Assembly (NCBI GenBank): GCA_964563155.1
Contig: CAZLVL010000007.1
Coordinates: 53,943 to 117,942, forward strand
Direction of reading: 5' to 3'
Origin: DUPQ01 sp964563155
GTDB lineage: Bacteria; Bacillota; Clostridia; DUPQ01
Length of the DNA stretch: 64,000 bases
Shown: piece by piece, positions 44,766 to 54,083 of the stretch
How positions within the stretch are numbered: position 1 is the stretch's first letter
Layout: each line of letters begins with the position of its first letter
Program-made: the position numbers and the translations under genes
Notes under the pieces: model-generated
What the model was told of the DNA's origin: nothing
Seen by the model: the letters and a program-made list of their open reading frames with translations, nothing else
Databases searched by the model: none

Positions 44766-47700
44766 ACCTTACATCCATAGAATCTATATTGATTCTCACT
44801 ATTTTTCCCTCTTTTTCCATACTAAGAATATTATTATCATATTCCACCTTAGGTCTCTTATCCTCTTCATAGGCAGATAAAAGGGTAATGGCAGATGTAT
44901 TAGAAGAAAAGTAGGGTCTTAAAATCTGCACCCTTTCACCCATAGGCTCTATAGCTTTATGCCACATCCATTTAAAGTCCTTGTAGTCTTGGGAAAAGGC
45001 CTTTTTAAACATATCTTCTTCTAGTCCCTTATGCTCCCAATCTAGGACTTCACAGGTATCTGCATTGATAACAAAAGCAGATATGTTGAGTTTATCTTGT
45101 CCTTTAAAGTCATATTTAAGAGCCTGCATTTTTTCATCCTTTGTATATGACTCAGTAAGTATTACAAAGTTTTGAGTAAAGGGTAAGCTTCCCTTTACTT
45201 CATCTTTTATTAAGAGGCTTTTAAAGTGAAGAAGGTATATGATTTGTCTAGTCCAGATATGCTCATCTATATCGTAGGGGCCTTTAGCATATCTAAAGTT
45301 CCAAGTAGATTCTCTAGGAGGCCAAAGGGGCCACTCTTGTACCTTATTTATCCTTGTTTGGGTCTTTAGGATGTAGTGATTAGCATTTCTTTCTACTTCT
45401 ATTAAATTACCTCTAGCTTGGTCTGTTTTCATATCTAGAGCTATTCTATTGTGCATAAAGCTAGCATCACAAGCAGGGGCATATTGACTCCCTATATCTA
45501 TCAAAAGGGGAGTTTTATCTTGATACCATATGAAGGTATTTTCATCGTGGTCATAGTGCATGGAGATATCTCCACTTTTTAAAAGAAGATAGGATTCTTT
45601 ATCCTTTATGAGGGCTCCAAAGCCCTCATAAAGATAGAGTCTACTTCTATCTTTACTCACATCACTACTACTAACCATCTTACTTTCATCATCTTCTAAT
45701 TGGTCATTAATAAGGGCTAGCATTTTAAAGGTGGAATTTAGCTCTCCACCTGCTGATATGTAGGGGGAGCCTGCTTTTTTCCAGGCACTCATCATGGTCT
45801 TGGAAAAATCACTACCTTTAGTTGCCAAAGCTGCCCAAGCAAAGATATTTGAAAAAGACTGGGACCAATAGTTAGAAGCTGTATCACCTAGGGTAGGTAG
45901 CATATGAGCCCCATACCTATAATCAAAAGGAGTCTGTATATTAGCCAAAAAACTTAAGGTTGATAAAAAGGCCTTGTTTTCAAACCAGTTTTTGTAGCCA
46001 GCATTTTTAAGTAGGGTAAAAAGGATTATGAGGTAACTCATGGAGTAGGCCTGGTAATTAGGAGCTTCAATCCAAGCAGAGCTTTGTTTAATACAGTAAT
46101 TTAACTCCTTTTCTATTTCTTCTTCTACATAAGATATAACTGGTTTAAAGTTAAAAGAGTCTTGTAATACACAGGCACATATTCCAAGCGCTGAAAATCT
46201 ATCAGAATGAAAATTTCTATTTCCTCTAGAAAAACCAGCATCTAAAGAGGGCCAGTAATCAGAAGAATAGAGGATAGAGGTTAAAAGAGCTAAGGCTGAT
46301 TCTATGAACTTTTTATCTTCCTTTGTATAGCAAGAAGACTTTTTAGTTATATCATAATCAAGGGCTACTAAGCGTAAAGGTCTAGATAACCTTATAGCTA
46401 CTAGTTCATGTAGGCTATATCCAAAGTTAAAAAAGAGCTCTAATCTAGACTTTAGCCAAGTTATGACTAAGTCTTTTGTTATACTTGCATATTGTTCATC
46501 TTGTAATAGTAGGTATATGCCAGCGGGATCATAGGCTGCTTCATTATCCTTATTCTCCCTAATGGTATCTTTTAACCAAATATTCTTTTCTATTCTCTTT
46601 CTTAAACAACTAGCATCTTTTCTTTTCATGAAATATGAAGAGGTTCTTCTTTTTAAAGTCCTTTTTCTTTTAAAACTATGCTCCCATTTATTAATCTGGG
46701 TCAAACTAGGTCCTAAAAAGATGCCAGCTAGAATATCTGCCCTAAAAACCTTTTTAATTGGATCTTTTAGCATTTCATCCCAGTTTTGATACTTGTTTTT
46801 AAGGCCTATGGTCTTTTCCATAAAGGACTCTTTAGTAGTAATATCTAAGAGCCAGGCCCTTTTAAGCTTACCTAAGGGTAGGCTTAAGCTTATGGCTTCA
46901 TCTTCTACTTTTGCAATAGGCCTTGCCTTTATTCCATTTTCCCAAGAGTTGGCTTTGATGGGTATAAGGGAGAGGGAAGCATCTTTGTTTATGTATTGTA
47001 TAAGGGTGGCACAGTTTAAGTCCCAGCAATAAAAGGGCTGAAGAGAAACTGGATCAACAAGGTTATCAAGATCACTTTCTAGCCTTCTCCAAGCATCTGA
47101 GGGTCCTAACTTTTGCTTAGGGCTATGCATTCTTGTATATGTTCTAGTAGCCTCAAAGCCCTTTATTCTAAATACAAAGGTTGGCTCTTTTTCTTCTACC
47201 AATACTTTGTCTAGATTACATTCTTCTTCTACTAGCATGTAGTCTAGGTTTTTAAAGATCTGAAATTTTTGTGTATAAGACCCTAAATGATTAAATTCAT
47301 ATTTTAGGGTAAGAAGAGATGATAGGTTTAAGTCTTCAAGGTCCCAGCTTAAAGAGTATTCTTCTTCTAAATCTTTAAAGCCACCATCTATCTCAATGAT
47401 TAGAGGTATATCATCATCATTATTTTTTTTGTTATTTTCATTTTTCTTATTATTATTCCTTATTGTCTCTATCTTTAAAACACAAGAGTTGTCTTTGGGT
47501 AAGGATATATGCTTAAGAAAAGTAATGATAAAAGAAGGGTTGGATATTTGTACCTGATTTTCATCTTCTGAGATGGAATTAAGTGAACTAGAACTAAATA
47601 TGTCTTTATCTTCTTTTTCTAGGTAATATATTTTTTCTTCAAAGGCTTTTAGGTCAGTAATAATTGAGACACTTAGATTGTTTTTTTCATTTAGTCTAAA

Positions 47701-47853
47701 GTCAGCTTCAACTATAGAGCCTTTATCATCTTTTAGATAAAGATTTGATAGGTCTTTTTCAGTAAGCCCTATTACATTGCTAACCTCTAAGGTCACATAC
47801 TGAATATCCCTATATATCCCTAGATTTTCTTTTAAAACTAACTTTTCTCTCAC
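44758..47853 (-). CDS. Heparinase II/III-like protein (operon member)
   Basis: 1031 residues. The start is GTG 47853, which shares one base with the upstream stop (TAGTG). The central region is an alpha/alpha domain (NYQAYSMSYLIILFTLLKN, GAHMLPTLGDTASNYW), followed by a beta-sandwich with SGDISMHYDHDENTFIWYQD and HNRIALD, matching the heparinase_II_III layout. The N-terminal 300 residues are beta-rich with an Asn/Lys low-complexity run. No signal peptide. It is clearly distinct from the heparinase-like protein at 1308. A lyase acting on uronic-acid-containing oligosaccharides is inferred from the family. Confidence 0.72.
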   Translation of the reverse strand: MREKLVLKENLGIYRDIQYVTLEVSNVIGLTEKDLSNLYLKDDKGSIVEADFRLNEKNNLSVSIITDLKAFEEKIYYLEKEDKDIFSSSSLNSISEDENQVQISNPSFIITFLKHISLPKDNSCVLKIETIRNNNKKNENNKKNNDDDIPLIIEIDGGFKDLEEEYSLSWDLEDLNLSSLLTLKYEFNHLGSYTQKFQIFKNLDYMLVEEECNLDKVLVEEKEPTFVFRIKGFEATRTYTRMHSPKQKLGPSDAWRRLESDLDNLVDPVSLQPFYCWDLNCATLIQYINKDASLSLIPIKANSWENGIKARPIAKVEDEAISLSLPLGKLKRAWLLDITTKESFMEKTIGLKNKYQNWDEMLKDPIKKVFRADILAGIFLGPSLTQINKWEHSFKRKRTLKRRTSSYFMKRKDASCLRKRIEKNIWLKDTIRENKDNEAAYDPAGIYLLLQDEQYASITKDLVITWLKSRLELFFNFGYSLHELVAIRLSRPLRLVALDYDITKKSSCYTKEDKKFIESALALLTSILYSSDYWPSLDAGFSRGNRNFHSDRFSALGICACVLQDSFNFKPVISYVEEEIEKELNYCIKQSSAWIEAPNYQAYSMSYLIILFTLLKNAGYKNWFENKAFLSTLSFLANIQTPFDYRYGAHMLPTLGDTASNYWSQSFSNIFAWAALATKGSDFSKTMMSAWKKAGSPYISAGGELNSTFKMLALINDQLEDDESKMVSSSDVSKDRSRLYLYEGFGALIKDKESYLLLKSGDISMHYDHDENTFIWYQDKTPLLIDIGSQYAPACDASFMHNRIALDMKTDQARGNLIEVERNANHYILKTQTRINKVQEWPLWPPRESTWNFRYAKGPYDIDEHIWTRQIIYLLHFKSLLIKDEVKGSLPFTQNFVILTESYTKDEKMQALKYDFKGQDKLNISAFVINADTCEVLDWEHKGLEEDMFKKAFSQDYKDFKWMWHKAIEPMGERVQILRPYFSSNTSAITLLSAYEEDKRPKVEYDNNILSMEKEGKIVRINIDSMDVRYE

Positions 47854-50642
47854 TAAATATCTTCCACCCTTATCTCAAAGTCTAAACTATCTTTTAGGCC
47901 ATCTTGGTTTTCTATTGTTAGACTAAATTTATTGCTTCCTATATCTTCTTTTTGAGGTTTCCCATATAGATATCCATCATAAACTCTTACCTTTAGCCAT
48001 GTAGGTCCTTCTAACTTAAACCTTATATCATCTCTTAGGGTATAGTCGGTATACATGGAATTTTCTGGAAGCCTATTAAAACAAAGTCTTCCTAAGGAAT
48101 ATATGTAGTCTGTAAAAGAAGAATAATCAAAGTCTCTAAAGGCTAGAGTGCTAATGGACTCTTTGTGTATAAAGGGCTTGCCTATATATACCTCATTAGA
48201 GGCCTTAGACCTATTTCCATCTTGGTCTATTGCAATAATCTTGTAATAGCTTTTTAGCTTGTTATACTCTACTTCTTTTGAAAGATTAATACTGGTATCC
48301 TTTACCTCTATTATGAAGTTAGGAGCATTTAAAAGATAATTTGCTTCCATATCTCTTCTTTTTATAGCTATCTTGTATTCTTCATCTTTAGCCATAAAGC
48401 ATCTTTGGTTTGACCCATATACCCTATAGGCCACAGCTTCATCTTTTTTTGACCAGGATAGATGGATATCTCTGTTTTCATCAATTGTTAAACTCAAGTC
48501 CTCAACTCTTTTTGGTGCCTTATGGACAAAGGATTGGACTTTAGACCATGTACCCCATATACCATAAGAATTCCTACCTCTTACTTTGTAATAGTAGGTA
48601 AAACCTTCTTCTAGTACAGAATGCAAATCTAGAGATATGCTGTCGGCCTTTGTAAGTTTATGAAAAATTGGAGCATAAGGGATATTAGCATCTGGATATG
48701 AGCTTAGTATAAATTCGTATTCTACAAAAGTGTCTTTATCTTGTTTTTCTTTCTTCTTAACATCCCAAGTAAAGCTTGATTTGTCTTTTTCTAGGTAAGT
48801 AATAATTGGGGGCTCTTCTAATTGGCTTTCAATATATTGATACTCTATCTCAATATCACCATTACCTATTATGCTTATTTCATTTTCTCCTGCTTTAAGA
48901 CTTGCTAAACTAGTTAAGTTAGCTTGAAAGAAGGTATTAATAGTATGGATTTCAAAAGATGTATTGGAACAATTAAATTCTAGCTCTAGATCATATATGG
49001 CCTTAGTTTTAGCTAAAGAAGAAAAATGGTCTAGATAAATTGAAAAGTCTCCTTTTTTATCTATAATCCTTCTTTTTGAAGATAAATTACTTTTAACTTC
49101 TAAACTTCCTTCATGCAAATGGCCTTCTACTTGAATGGATAAAAGGGGATAAGAGGATTTGCTCTCGTAAGTTACTTGACCCTTGTTTTTACCCATAAAG
49201 ATATTCTTTTGGTAGTCACAGTTTAAAAGCTTTAGATATTCTATTGCTTGTAAGTTATCTTTAACTGGAAAAACTCTATAGCCCTTTACAATCTTTTCAC
49301 TGGGCTTTTCATTTCCAATAAATTCATTAGAAGGATTATAGGTAAAATGAATTTCTTCTTTGGGTTTTAAACTGTATGCCATATCTTCTGGATCATCATA
49401 TCCTTCTAACCAAGTACTTACCCAAGAGTCCTTGTACCCTATTAAAGAAGCTAATTCATTACCTTCAGTATCTGAGTGAGTGGATATGATAGAGGTATCT
49501 TCACAAAGCTCATTATGGGTATATTGCCTATTTGGTGTCTTATGATAAAGACTTCCATAAAAGGGAGCATTACCCCCATAAAGGGCATCTGCATAGGTAT
49601 CTTTGCCATCAATCTTTACTCTCAAGGTAGCATGGCTACCTTGAGACAAACTACCTGTTTTTATGGGTATATTGGCCTTAGCACAAAGAAGACCTAGTAA
49701 GCCATTAAAGGAACCACAGACTCCACTACCCATGGAGTTAAAATACCTTGTAGGAGAAAAGGTAGAGTCATCCTTAAAAGATGTATCTGGCCAAGTAATA
49801 CCATATGAAATGTGATCTACAGTGAATTTCCAAAGTCTTTCAAATATTTCCTTTTCATTTTTACAAGACCTTGTTAACCTTTTTACCAAGGCATCTAAAG
49901 AAGAGTAATCTTCTTGGTTAGTATAGAAGCTTTTAATAATTGCTTCTTTATCTTCTTTGTTTTTAAGAGTGTATAATATGTTGTTTTGATAAAGGGGAGT
50001 ATCACTAGGTCTTAAACTACTATTAGACCAATCTAGTTTACTCTTGTTATCAATATTAAAAGATGCTTTTGAAGGCTTTTTGTCCTTTAAAGAAACTTCC
50101 TTTTTAAAAGTATGAACTTGTCTGTAACCATAACTGTTATTAGAAAGCTCCTTTGTACTAGGATTAAAATACAAGAAAGCCTGGTCCTTTAATGATATTT
50201 CTATTATATGCTCTTTATCTTTTTCATTTATTTCTTCTATACTAAGAACCTCTAGCTTAGAAAGGTAATCCTCTTTGATATATATTTGTCCTAATAAATT
50301 ACCAGAAAGATCCAGTATAGATATGAAGCCTGGCTCTATATTCTTGGACTTATGAGCAACATATAGTTTGTTGTTAATAAAGGATATATGGTAGGGAGTC
50401 TTTAAATATGGGCCAAAGTCTTTAAAAAGAGCTTCATCTAAATACAAGAGTCTATCATTTTCTTGGTCTGTTAAGATAAAGGTGTTTTTCTTGATTTTAC
50501 AGCTAGATATTTTTTTACCTAAAAGGCTGGGATAGGCTTCTAGTTTTTTATGGGTAAAACCAGATGAATGACTAAGGGAATTTTCTTTTTGGTTAAAAAA
50601 TAATCTTTCATGGCCTGCATGATAAATACATTGAAGTGACAT
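47853..50642 (-). CDS. Transglutaminase-like multidomain protein with FN3 and Ig-like modules
   Basis: 929 residues; GGAGG is 7 nt before ATG 50642. An N-terminal propeller-like region (about 1-165) is followed by a transglutaminase-like core with an apparent triad C309 (MGSGVCGSFNG), H337 (SHATLRVKIDG) and D352 (TYADALYGG). Beta domains follow, then two FN3-like modules (TYYYKVRGRNSYGIWGTWS) and a C-terminal Ig/He_PIG-like module (GPTWLKVRVYDGYLYGKP). There is no signal peptide, which is unusual for FN3 architecture. It is the first gene of a three-gene operon with overlapping downstream starts. It is a paralog of 10401-13178, which lacks the Cys and His. Substrate unknown. Confidence 0.78.
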   Translation of the reverse strand: MSLQCIYHAGHERLFFNQKENSLSHSSGFTHKKLEAYPSLLGKKISSCKIKKNTFILTDQENDRLLYLDEALFKDFGPYLKTPYHISFINNKLYVAHKSKNIEPGFISILDLSGNLLGQIYIKEDYLSKLEVLSIEEINEKDKEHIIEISLKDQAFLYFNPSTKELSNNSYGYRQVHTFKKEVSLKDKKPSKASFNIDNKSKLDWSNSSLRPSDTPLYQNNILYTLKNKEDKEAIIKSFYTNQEDYSSLDALVKRLTRSCKNEKEIFERLWKFTVDHISYGITWPDTSFKDDSTFSPTRYFNSMGSGVCGSFNGLLGLLCAKANIPIKTGSLSQGSHATLRVKIDGKDTYADALYGGNAPFYGSLYHKTPNRQYTHNELCEDTSIISTHSDTEGNELASLIGYKDSWVSTWLEGYDDPEDMAYSLKPKEEIHFTYNPSNEFIGNEKPSEKIVKGYRVFPVKDNLQAIEYLKLLNCDYQKNIFMGKNKGQVTYESKSSYPLLSIQVEGHLHEGSLEVKSNLSSKRRIIDKKGDFSIYLDHFSSLAKTKAIYDLELEFNCSNTSFEIHTINTFFQANLTSLASLKAGENEISIIGNGDIEIEYQYIESQLEEPPIITYLEKDKSSFTWDVKKKEKQDKDTFVEYEFILSSYPDANIPYAPIFHKLTKADSISLDLHSVLEEGFTYYYKVRGRNSYGIWGTWSKVQSFVHKAPKRVEDLSLTIDENRDIHLSWSKKDEAVAYRVYGSNQRCFMAKDEEYKIAIKRRDMEANYLLNAPNFIIEVKDTSINLSKEVEYNKLKSYYKIIAIDQDGNRSKASNEVYIGKPFIHKESISTLAFRDFDYSSFTDYIYSLGRLCFNRLPENSMYTDYTLRDDIRFKLEGPTWLKVRVYDGYLYGKPQKEDIGSNKFSLTIENQDGLKDSLDFEIRVEDI

Positions 50643-50730
50643 TATTACACCTCCTATGATTTACTGATAGTACCACGAAAGATTTTTCAATACAATAATT
50701 TGGTCCAGCCTAAAAAGATTAGATTAAAAT

Positions 50731-51573
50731 TTAATCATAATCCATTTCTTCTTTTAAGAAGGTTCCCTTATCCAACTCATCAAAGGCCAGATAGAGCTCT
50801 TCTCTTGTGTTCATTACAATAGGGCCACCCCAAGCTACAGGTTCATCTAATTTATCTGAAGACATAAACAAGATCTCAATATCTTCATCTAAAGCCTCTA
50901 TATCTAAAGAGGTGCCTAAAGATAATTTGACAGCTGTTTTTTCCTTAACCACTTCATCTGCTACTTTAGCATCTCCTAATAGGGTAAAGACCATAACTGA
51001 CTTATCTTCTTCCATTTCTAGTACTAAAGATGAGTTCTTTTTTAATAGGATATGGTAGTAGTCTAAGGGGAGATATCTGCCTTGAAAGGCTTCATGCTCT
51101 TTAAATTTCCCACTAACTAAACGTAAAGTACCATTTTCGATGGGGATTTCAGGGATTTGGTCTTTTTTAATGCTGTGGTATTCGGGCCTGTGCATCTTGT
51201 TGGCTTTAGGCATGTTTAACCAAAGTTGTACTCCCAACATTCTATCAGATGCAGGTAGCATTTCTTCATGTAGTATGCCAGAGCCTGCTGTCATCCATTG
51301 GACTTCACCACTTGTTATTGTATCTTCATTGCCTAAGGAGTCTTTGTGCATCATGTTACCTTGGGATATGAGACTTACTGTTTCTATCCCTCTGTGAGGA
51401 TGCAAAGGAAAGCCTTTTATGTAATCTTCTGGGTCTACACTGTCAAATGAATCTAGCATGAGTATAGGGTCAAAGGATTCCACTGTTTTAGGACCTAATA
51501 CTCTTACTAAGCTAACCCCTGCGCCATCAGTGGTTCTTCTTCCAGTGCTACTATCAATAATTTTTCTCTTCAT
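50731..51573 (-). CDS. Pirin family protein
   Basis: Start ATG 51573 (280 aa), 5 nt after GGAGG. Cupin metal ligands are clear: FPLHPHRGIET with H58 and H60, and GSGILHEEMLP with H102 and E104, matching the iron site of pirins. The usual second cupin follows. Bacterial pirins have reported quercetinase or regulatory roles; the role here is not deducible. A monocistronic unit, divergent from the esterase-like gene. Confidence 0.95.
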   Translation of the reverse strand: MKRKIIDSSTGRRTTDGAGVSLVRVLGPKTVESFDPILMLDSFDSVDPEDYIKGFPLHPHRGIETVSLISQGNMMHKDSLGNEDTITSGEVQWMTAGSGILHEEMLPASDRMLGVQLWLNMPKANKMHRPEYHSIKKDQIPEIPIENGTLRLVSGKFKEHEAFQGRYLPLDYYHILLKKNSSLVLEMEEDKSVMVFTLLGDAKVADEVVKEKTAVKLSLGTSLDIEALDEDIEILFMSSDKLDEPVAWGGPIVMNTREELYLAFDELDKGTFLKEEMDYD

Positions 51574-51647
51574 AGCTACCTCCAATTTTCCTCTATATGG
51601 ATATATAATAATATATATGTTGAATAAAATACAGACTAGGAGCTTTT

Positions 51648-52619
51648 ATGAAGAGAATTACCAAATACACAACTTTTCATCAATTGTCAAAAATTAAAGA
51701 ATTTAAACCCTTCTATAAATATCTCACACCCCAAAGAATCTTAAGAAAGGGCATAAGAAAGAGATTTGTTACCATTAGACGTTATGAAGAAGTTTGGGAA
51801 ACAGGACCTATCGTTGAAGGTCTTAACCACCTAAGAGATTTAGTTAATAGCGAGCACCAAGTCTTCTACAATCTATCATCTAAAGAAGAGATTGAAAAAG
51901 ACCCTAGTTTAGCTGAAAGAGTTCTTTTTCACCTTCCAGTAGAGAAAAAAGCAAAATTTGTTTTTATCGTGCCTGGTGGTGGCTATAGCTCTGTTATTCA
52001 TTTTTCTTCTGGAATTCCCTTTGGTAAACGTTTAAATGATATGGGCTACCATGTCTTTTTTGTTAATTACCGAATTGAAGAGTTGGCAAAACATCCAAAT
52101 CCCATAGATGATTTAGCCAAGGGCTTAGAATTTGTTGTTAAAAATGCAGATAAGCTCAATGTTGATATAGGTGACTATGCCTTAATGGGAGTATCAGCAG
52201 GGGGCCATGCCGCAGCTGCTTTTGGTCTTGATAATATTGGATATGCTAAATATGACTTACCAAAACCAGGTGCTATGATTCTAGTCTACCCAGTTATAAC
52301 TATGGGGGAATTAAGTCATGTTGGGTCTAGAAAGTATTTTATGGGAGATGATATTAACAACACTGAGTTAGAAGATCTCTACTCTGTAGAAAAGCAAGTG
52401 GGCCAAAACTATCCTCCTACCTTCGTATGGCAATGTGTTAAAGATGAACAAGTTCCCATAGAAAATACTAGAATGCTGGCTGAGGCTCTAGAAAAACACC
52501 AGGTACCCTTTATATATGAGTCTTATGATGATTTTGGCCATGGTTGGGGCCTAGCTGAAACAAAGGCTGCTAAGGGTTGGCTTGAGAGGTCTATTGCTTT
52601 TTGGCAAGAAAACATTTAA
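51648..52619 (+). CDS. Alpha/beta hydrolase, acetyl-esterase-like
   Basis: 323 residues; AGGAG is 5 nt before the ATG. The oxyanion loop PGGGY is at 109-113, the nucleophile S183 is in GVSAGGHAAAA, and the acid and His are in DEQVPIENT and DFGHGWGLAE. This pattern fits the acetyl/xylan-esterase-like (BD-FAE/Axe) group. There is no signal peptide. It may deacetylate imported sugars; this is inferred from family and neighbourhood only. Confidence 0.85.
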   Translation: MKRITKYTTFHQLSKIKEFKPFYKYLTPQRILRKGIRKRFVTIRRYEEVWETGPIVEGLNHLRDLVNSEHQVFYNLSSKEEIEKDPSLAERVLFHLPVEKKAKFVFIVPGGGYSSVIHFSSGIPFGKRLNDMGYHVFFVNYRIEELAKHPNPIDDLAKGLEFVVKNADKLNVDIGDYALMGVSAGGHAAAAFGLDNIGYAKYDLPKPGAMILVYPVITMGELSHVGSRKYFMGDDINNTELEDLYSVEKQVGQNYPPTFVWQCVKDEQVPIENTRMLAEALEKHQVPFIYESYDDFGHGWGLAETKAAKGWLERSIAFWQENI

Positions 52620-52720
52620 TTTTTTGTAACAAAGTCACTGTAGACCTTAATTATTTAGGTTAATATTACCTTAGTACTTAATTTTTTATTAAAGAGACTT
52701 CGAGAAAGGAAGTGTTTTAA

Positions 52721-52945
52721 ATGGCTGATTGGTTAACAAGTTTAAAAACAAATACGCCTCAAGAAGGTTTTGAATTAGCAATTAAGCTAGCTAGAAAAGG
52801 CGTTGCTTATACACAGCCGGATGAAAAAGTCAGAGAGAAGCTTAGACCAGTTTATGCAAATGATGCAAATAGTCTAACATTAGCATCTCAAGTAATAGCT
52901 ATTCATTTTCAAACAGTAGCGGCGGCTAATGATTATTGGAAATAA
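52721..52945 (+). CDS. Small conserved-looking protein of unknown function
   Basis: 74 residues with AGGAAG 8 nt before the ATG, followed by a good terminator, which supports a real gene. The product is soluble and mostly helical (GFELAIKLARKGVAYTQP, LASQVIAIHFQTVAAAND). I recognise no family. Confidence 0.6.
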   Translation: MADWLTSLKTNTPQEGFELAIKLARKGVAYTQPDEKVREKLRPVYANDANSLTLASQVIAIHFQTVAAANDYWK

Positions 52946-52972
52946 ATGCTTATATGACGAAATCAAATGAAG

Positions 52973-53006
52973 CTGTCTCATATTGCGGAATGAGGCAGTT
53001 TTTTTT
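52973..53006 (+). terminator. Intrinsic terminator of the small gene
   Basis: CTGTCTCAT (52973-52981) pairs with ATGAGGCAG (52990-52998), one G-U, followed by eight T residues. Confidence 0.85.
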
Positions 53007-53065
53007 GTGGAAATTGAAGATAGGTAATATAATAGGGTAAGATAAAAAAAGAAGAGGGTTTACTA

Positions 53066-53653
53066 ATGAAAGACAAGCAATTGGATGTTTTTTTTAATAA
53101 TCTAGATAGGGCTTCCTTTATGGATAAAAGCAATAAGGCTATGGCTCATGTTGATAGTGCATTTCCCATAGGTCATGGTCAAACTATCTCTCAACCTTCT
53201 TTAGTTTTGAAAATGACCAAGTTCTTAGATTTAGAAAAACATCATAGGGTTTTAGAAATAGGGACAGGTTCAGGTTATCAAACAGCCTTTCTAGCTGAGT
53301 TTGCAAAACAAGTCTATACCATTGAAAGAATAGAGGATCTAGGTATTAAAGCAAGAGAAAGATTGGAAGAATTAGGCTATCGAAATGTTGAATACAAGAT
53401 TGGAGATGGTAGCCTTGGTTGGCCTGAATTTGCTCCTTTTGATAGGGTAATGATAACAGCTGGGGCAGGGAAGAAACCCCAAGAATTGATTAATCAAATG
53501 GCCTTAAATGGCAAGATGATAGTACCTCTAGGTCCTAGTGAAATGCAATCTCTTTTACTAATTGAAAAGGATGATTTAGGTAAAATCTCTCAAACAACCC
53601 TAGGCTATGTTAGATTTGTTGAGATGAAAGGGACCTATGGTTGGGAAGAATAA
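53066..53653 (+). CDS. pcm: Protein-L-isoaspartate O-methyltransferase
   Basis: 195 residues. The PCMT signature GHGQTISQPSLVLKM lies near 39-53, and the SAM motif VLEIGTGSGYQTAFLAE at about 68-84. DFxxPFDRVMITAGA is represented by PEFAPFDRVMITAGAG. It repairs isoaspartyl residues in aged proteins by methyl transfer from SAM. Length is slightly short but complete. Monocistronic here. Confidence 0.92.
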   Translation: MKDKQLDVFFNNLDRASFMDKSNKAMAHVDSAFPIGHGQTISQPSLVLKMTKFLDLEKHHRVLEIGTGSGYQTAFLAEFAKQVYTIERIEDLGIKARERLEELGYRNVEYKIGDGSLGWPEFAPFDRVMITAGAGKKPQELINQMALNGKMIVPLGPSEMQSLLLIEKDDLGKISQTTLGYVRFVEMKGTYGWEE

Positions 53654-53676
53654 AAAAGCAGAAGATTACTTCTGCT
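53651..53676 (-). terminator. Intrinsic terminator of the P-II-like/DUF1538 operon
   Basis: AGCAGAAG (53657-53664) and CTTCTGCT (53669-53676) with a 4-nt loop. On the minus strand it is followed by TTTTTTATTC. It lies 49 nt beyond the stop at 53725. Confidence 0.8.
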
Positions 53677-53724
53677 AAAATTATTAATCATTTTTTAATA
53701 GTAAATTTAAAAGACTAAATTGTT

Positions 53725-54069
53725 TTACAGTATGTCATTAAAATACTGCCTATGATTAAACCCTATTAAATGGTCTATTGGTAGGGTAAACAAGATACCA
53801 GTTCCTGGTTCTTTTAGTTTTCCTGTTTCTACCATAGCTGAAACTATTTCTTTTAACTTATCTTCTTGTGCTAATACAAGTATTATCTCTTTAGATGCTT
53901 CTATAGAGACCTTTAAGAACTTTAGCACTTCAGATTCTCCAGTTCCTCTACCATACATTATGGTTGCTCCAGGAGCACCTGCTTTTTTAGCAGAATCTAC
54001 AATCTTTTCTGCTTTACCACGTTCAACTATAGTAATTATTAATTTCATATCTGAAAGTTCACTAACCAC
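53725..54069 (-). CDS. P-II-like nitrogen-regulator-type small protein
   Basis: 114 residues from GTG 54069, which has GGGGG 7 nt upstream; ATG 54048 has no site. The ferredoxin-like sequence MKLIITIVERGKAEKIVDSA, the GAPGATIMYGRGTG loop and the GTGILFTLPIDHLIGF strand match P-II-like proteins. The usual T-loop tyrosine is absent. It is coupled to a DUF1538 membrane protein 14 nt upstream, an arrangement also known elsewhere, and probably senses a ligand for it. Confidence 0.82.
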   Translation of the reverse strand: MVSELSDMKLIITIVERGKAEKIVDSAKKAGAPGATIMYGRGTGESEVLKFLKVSIEASKEIILVLAQEDKLKEIVSAMVETGKLKEPGTGILFTLPIDHLIGFNHRQYFNDIL

Positions 54070-54083
54070 AACAATACCCCCTT

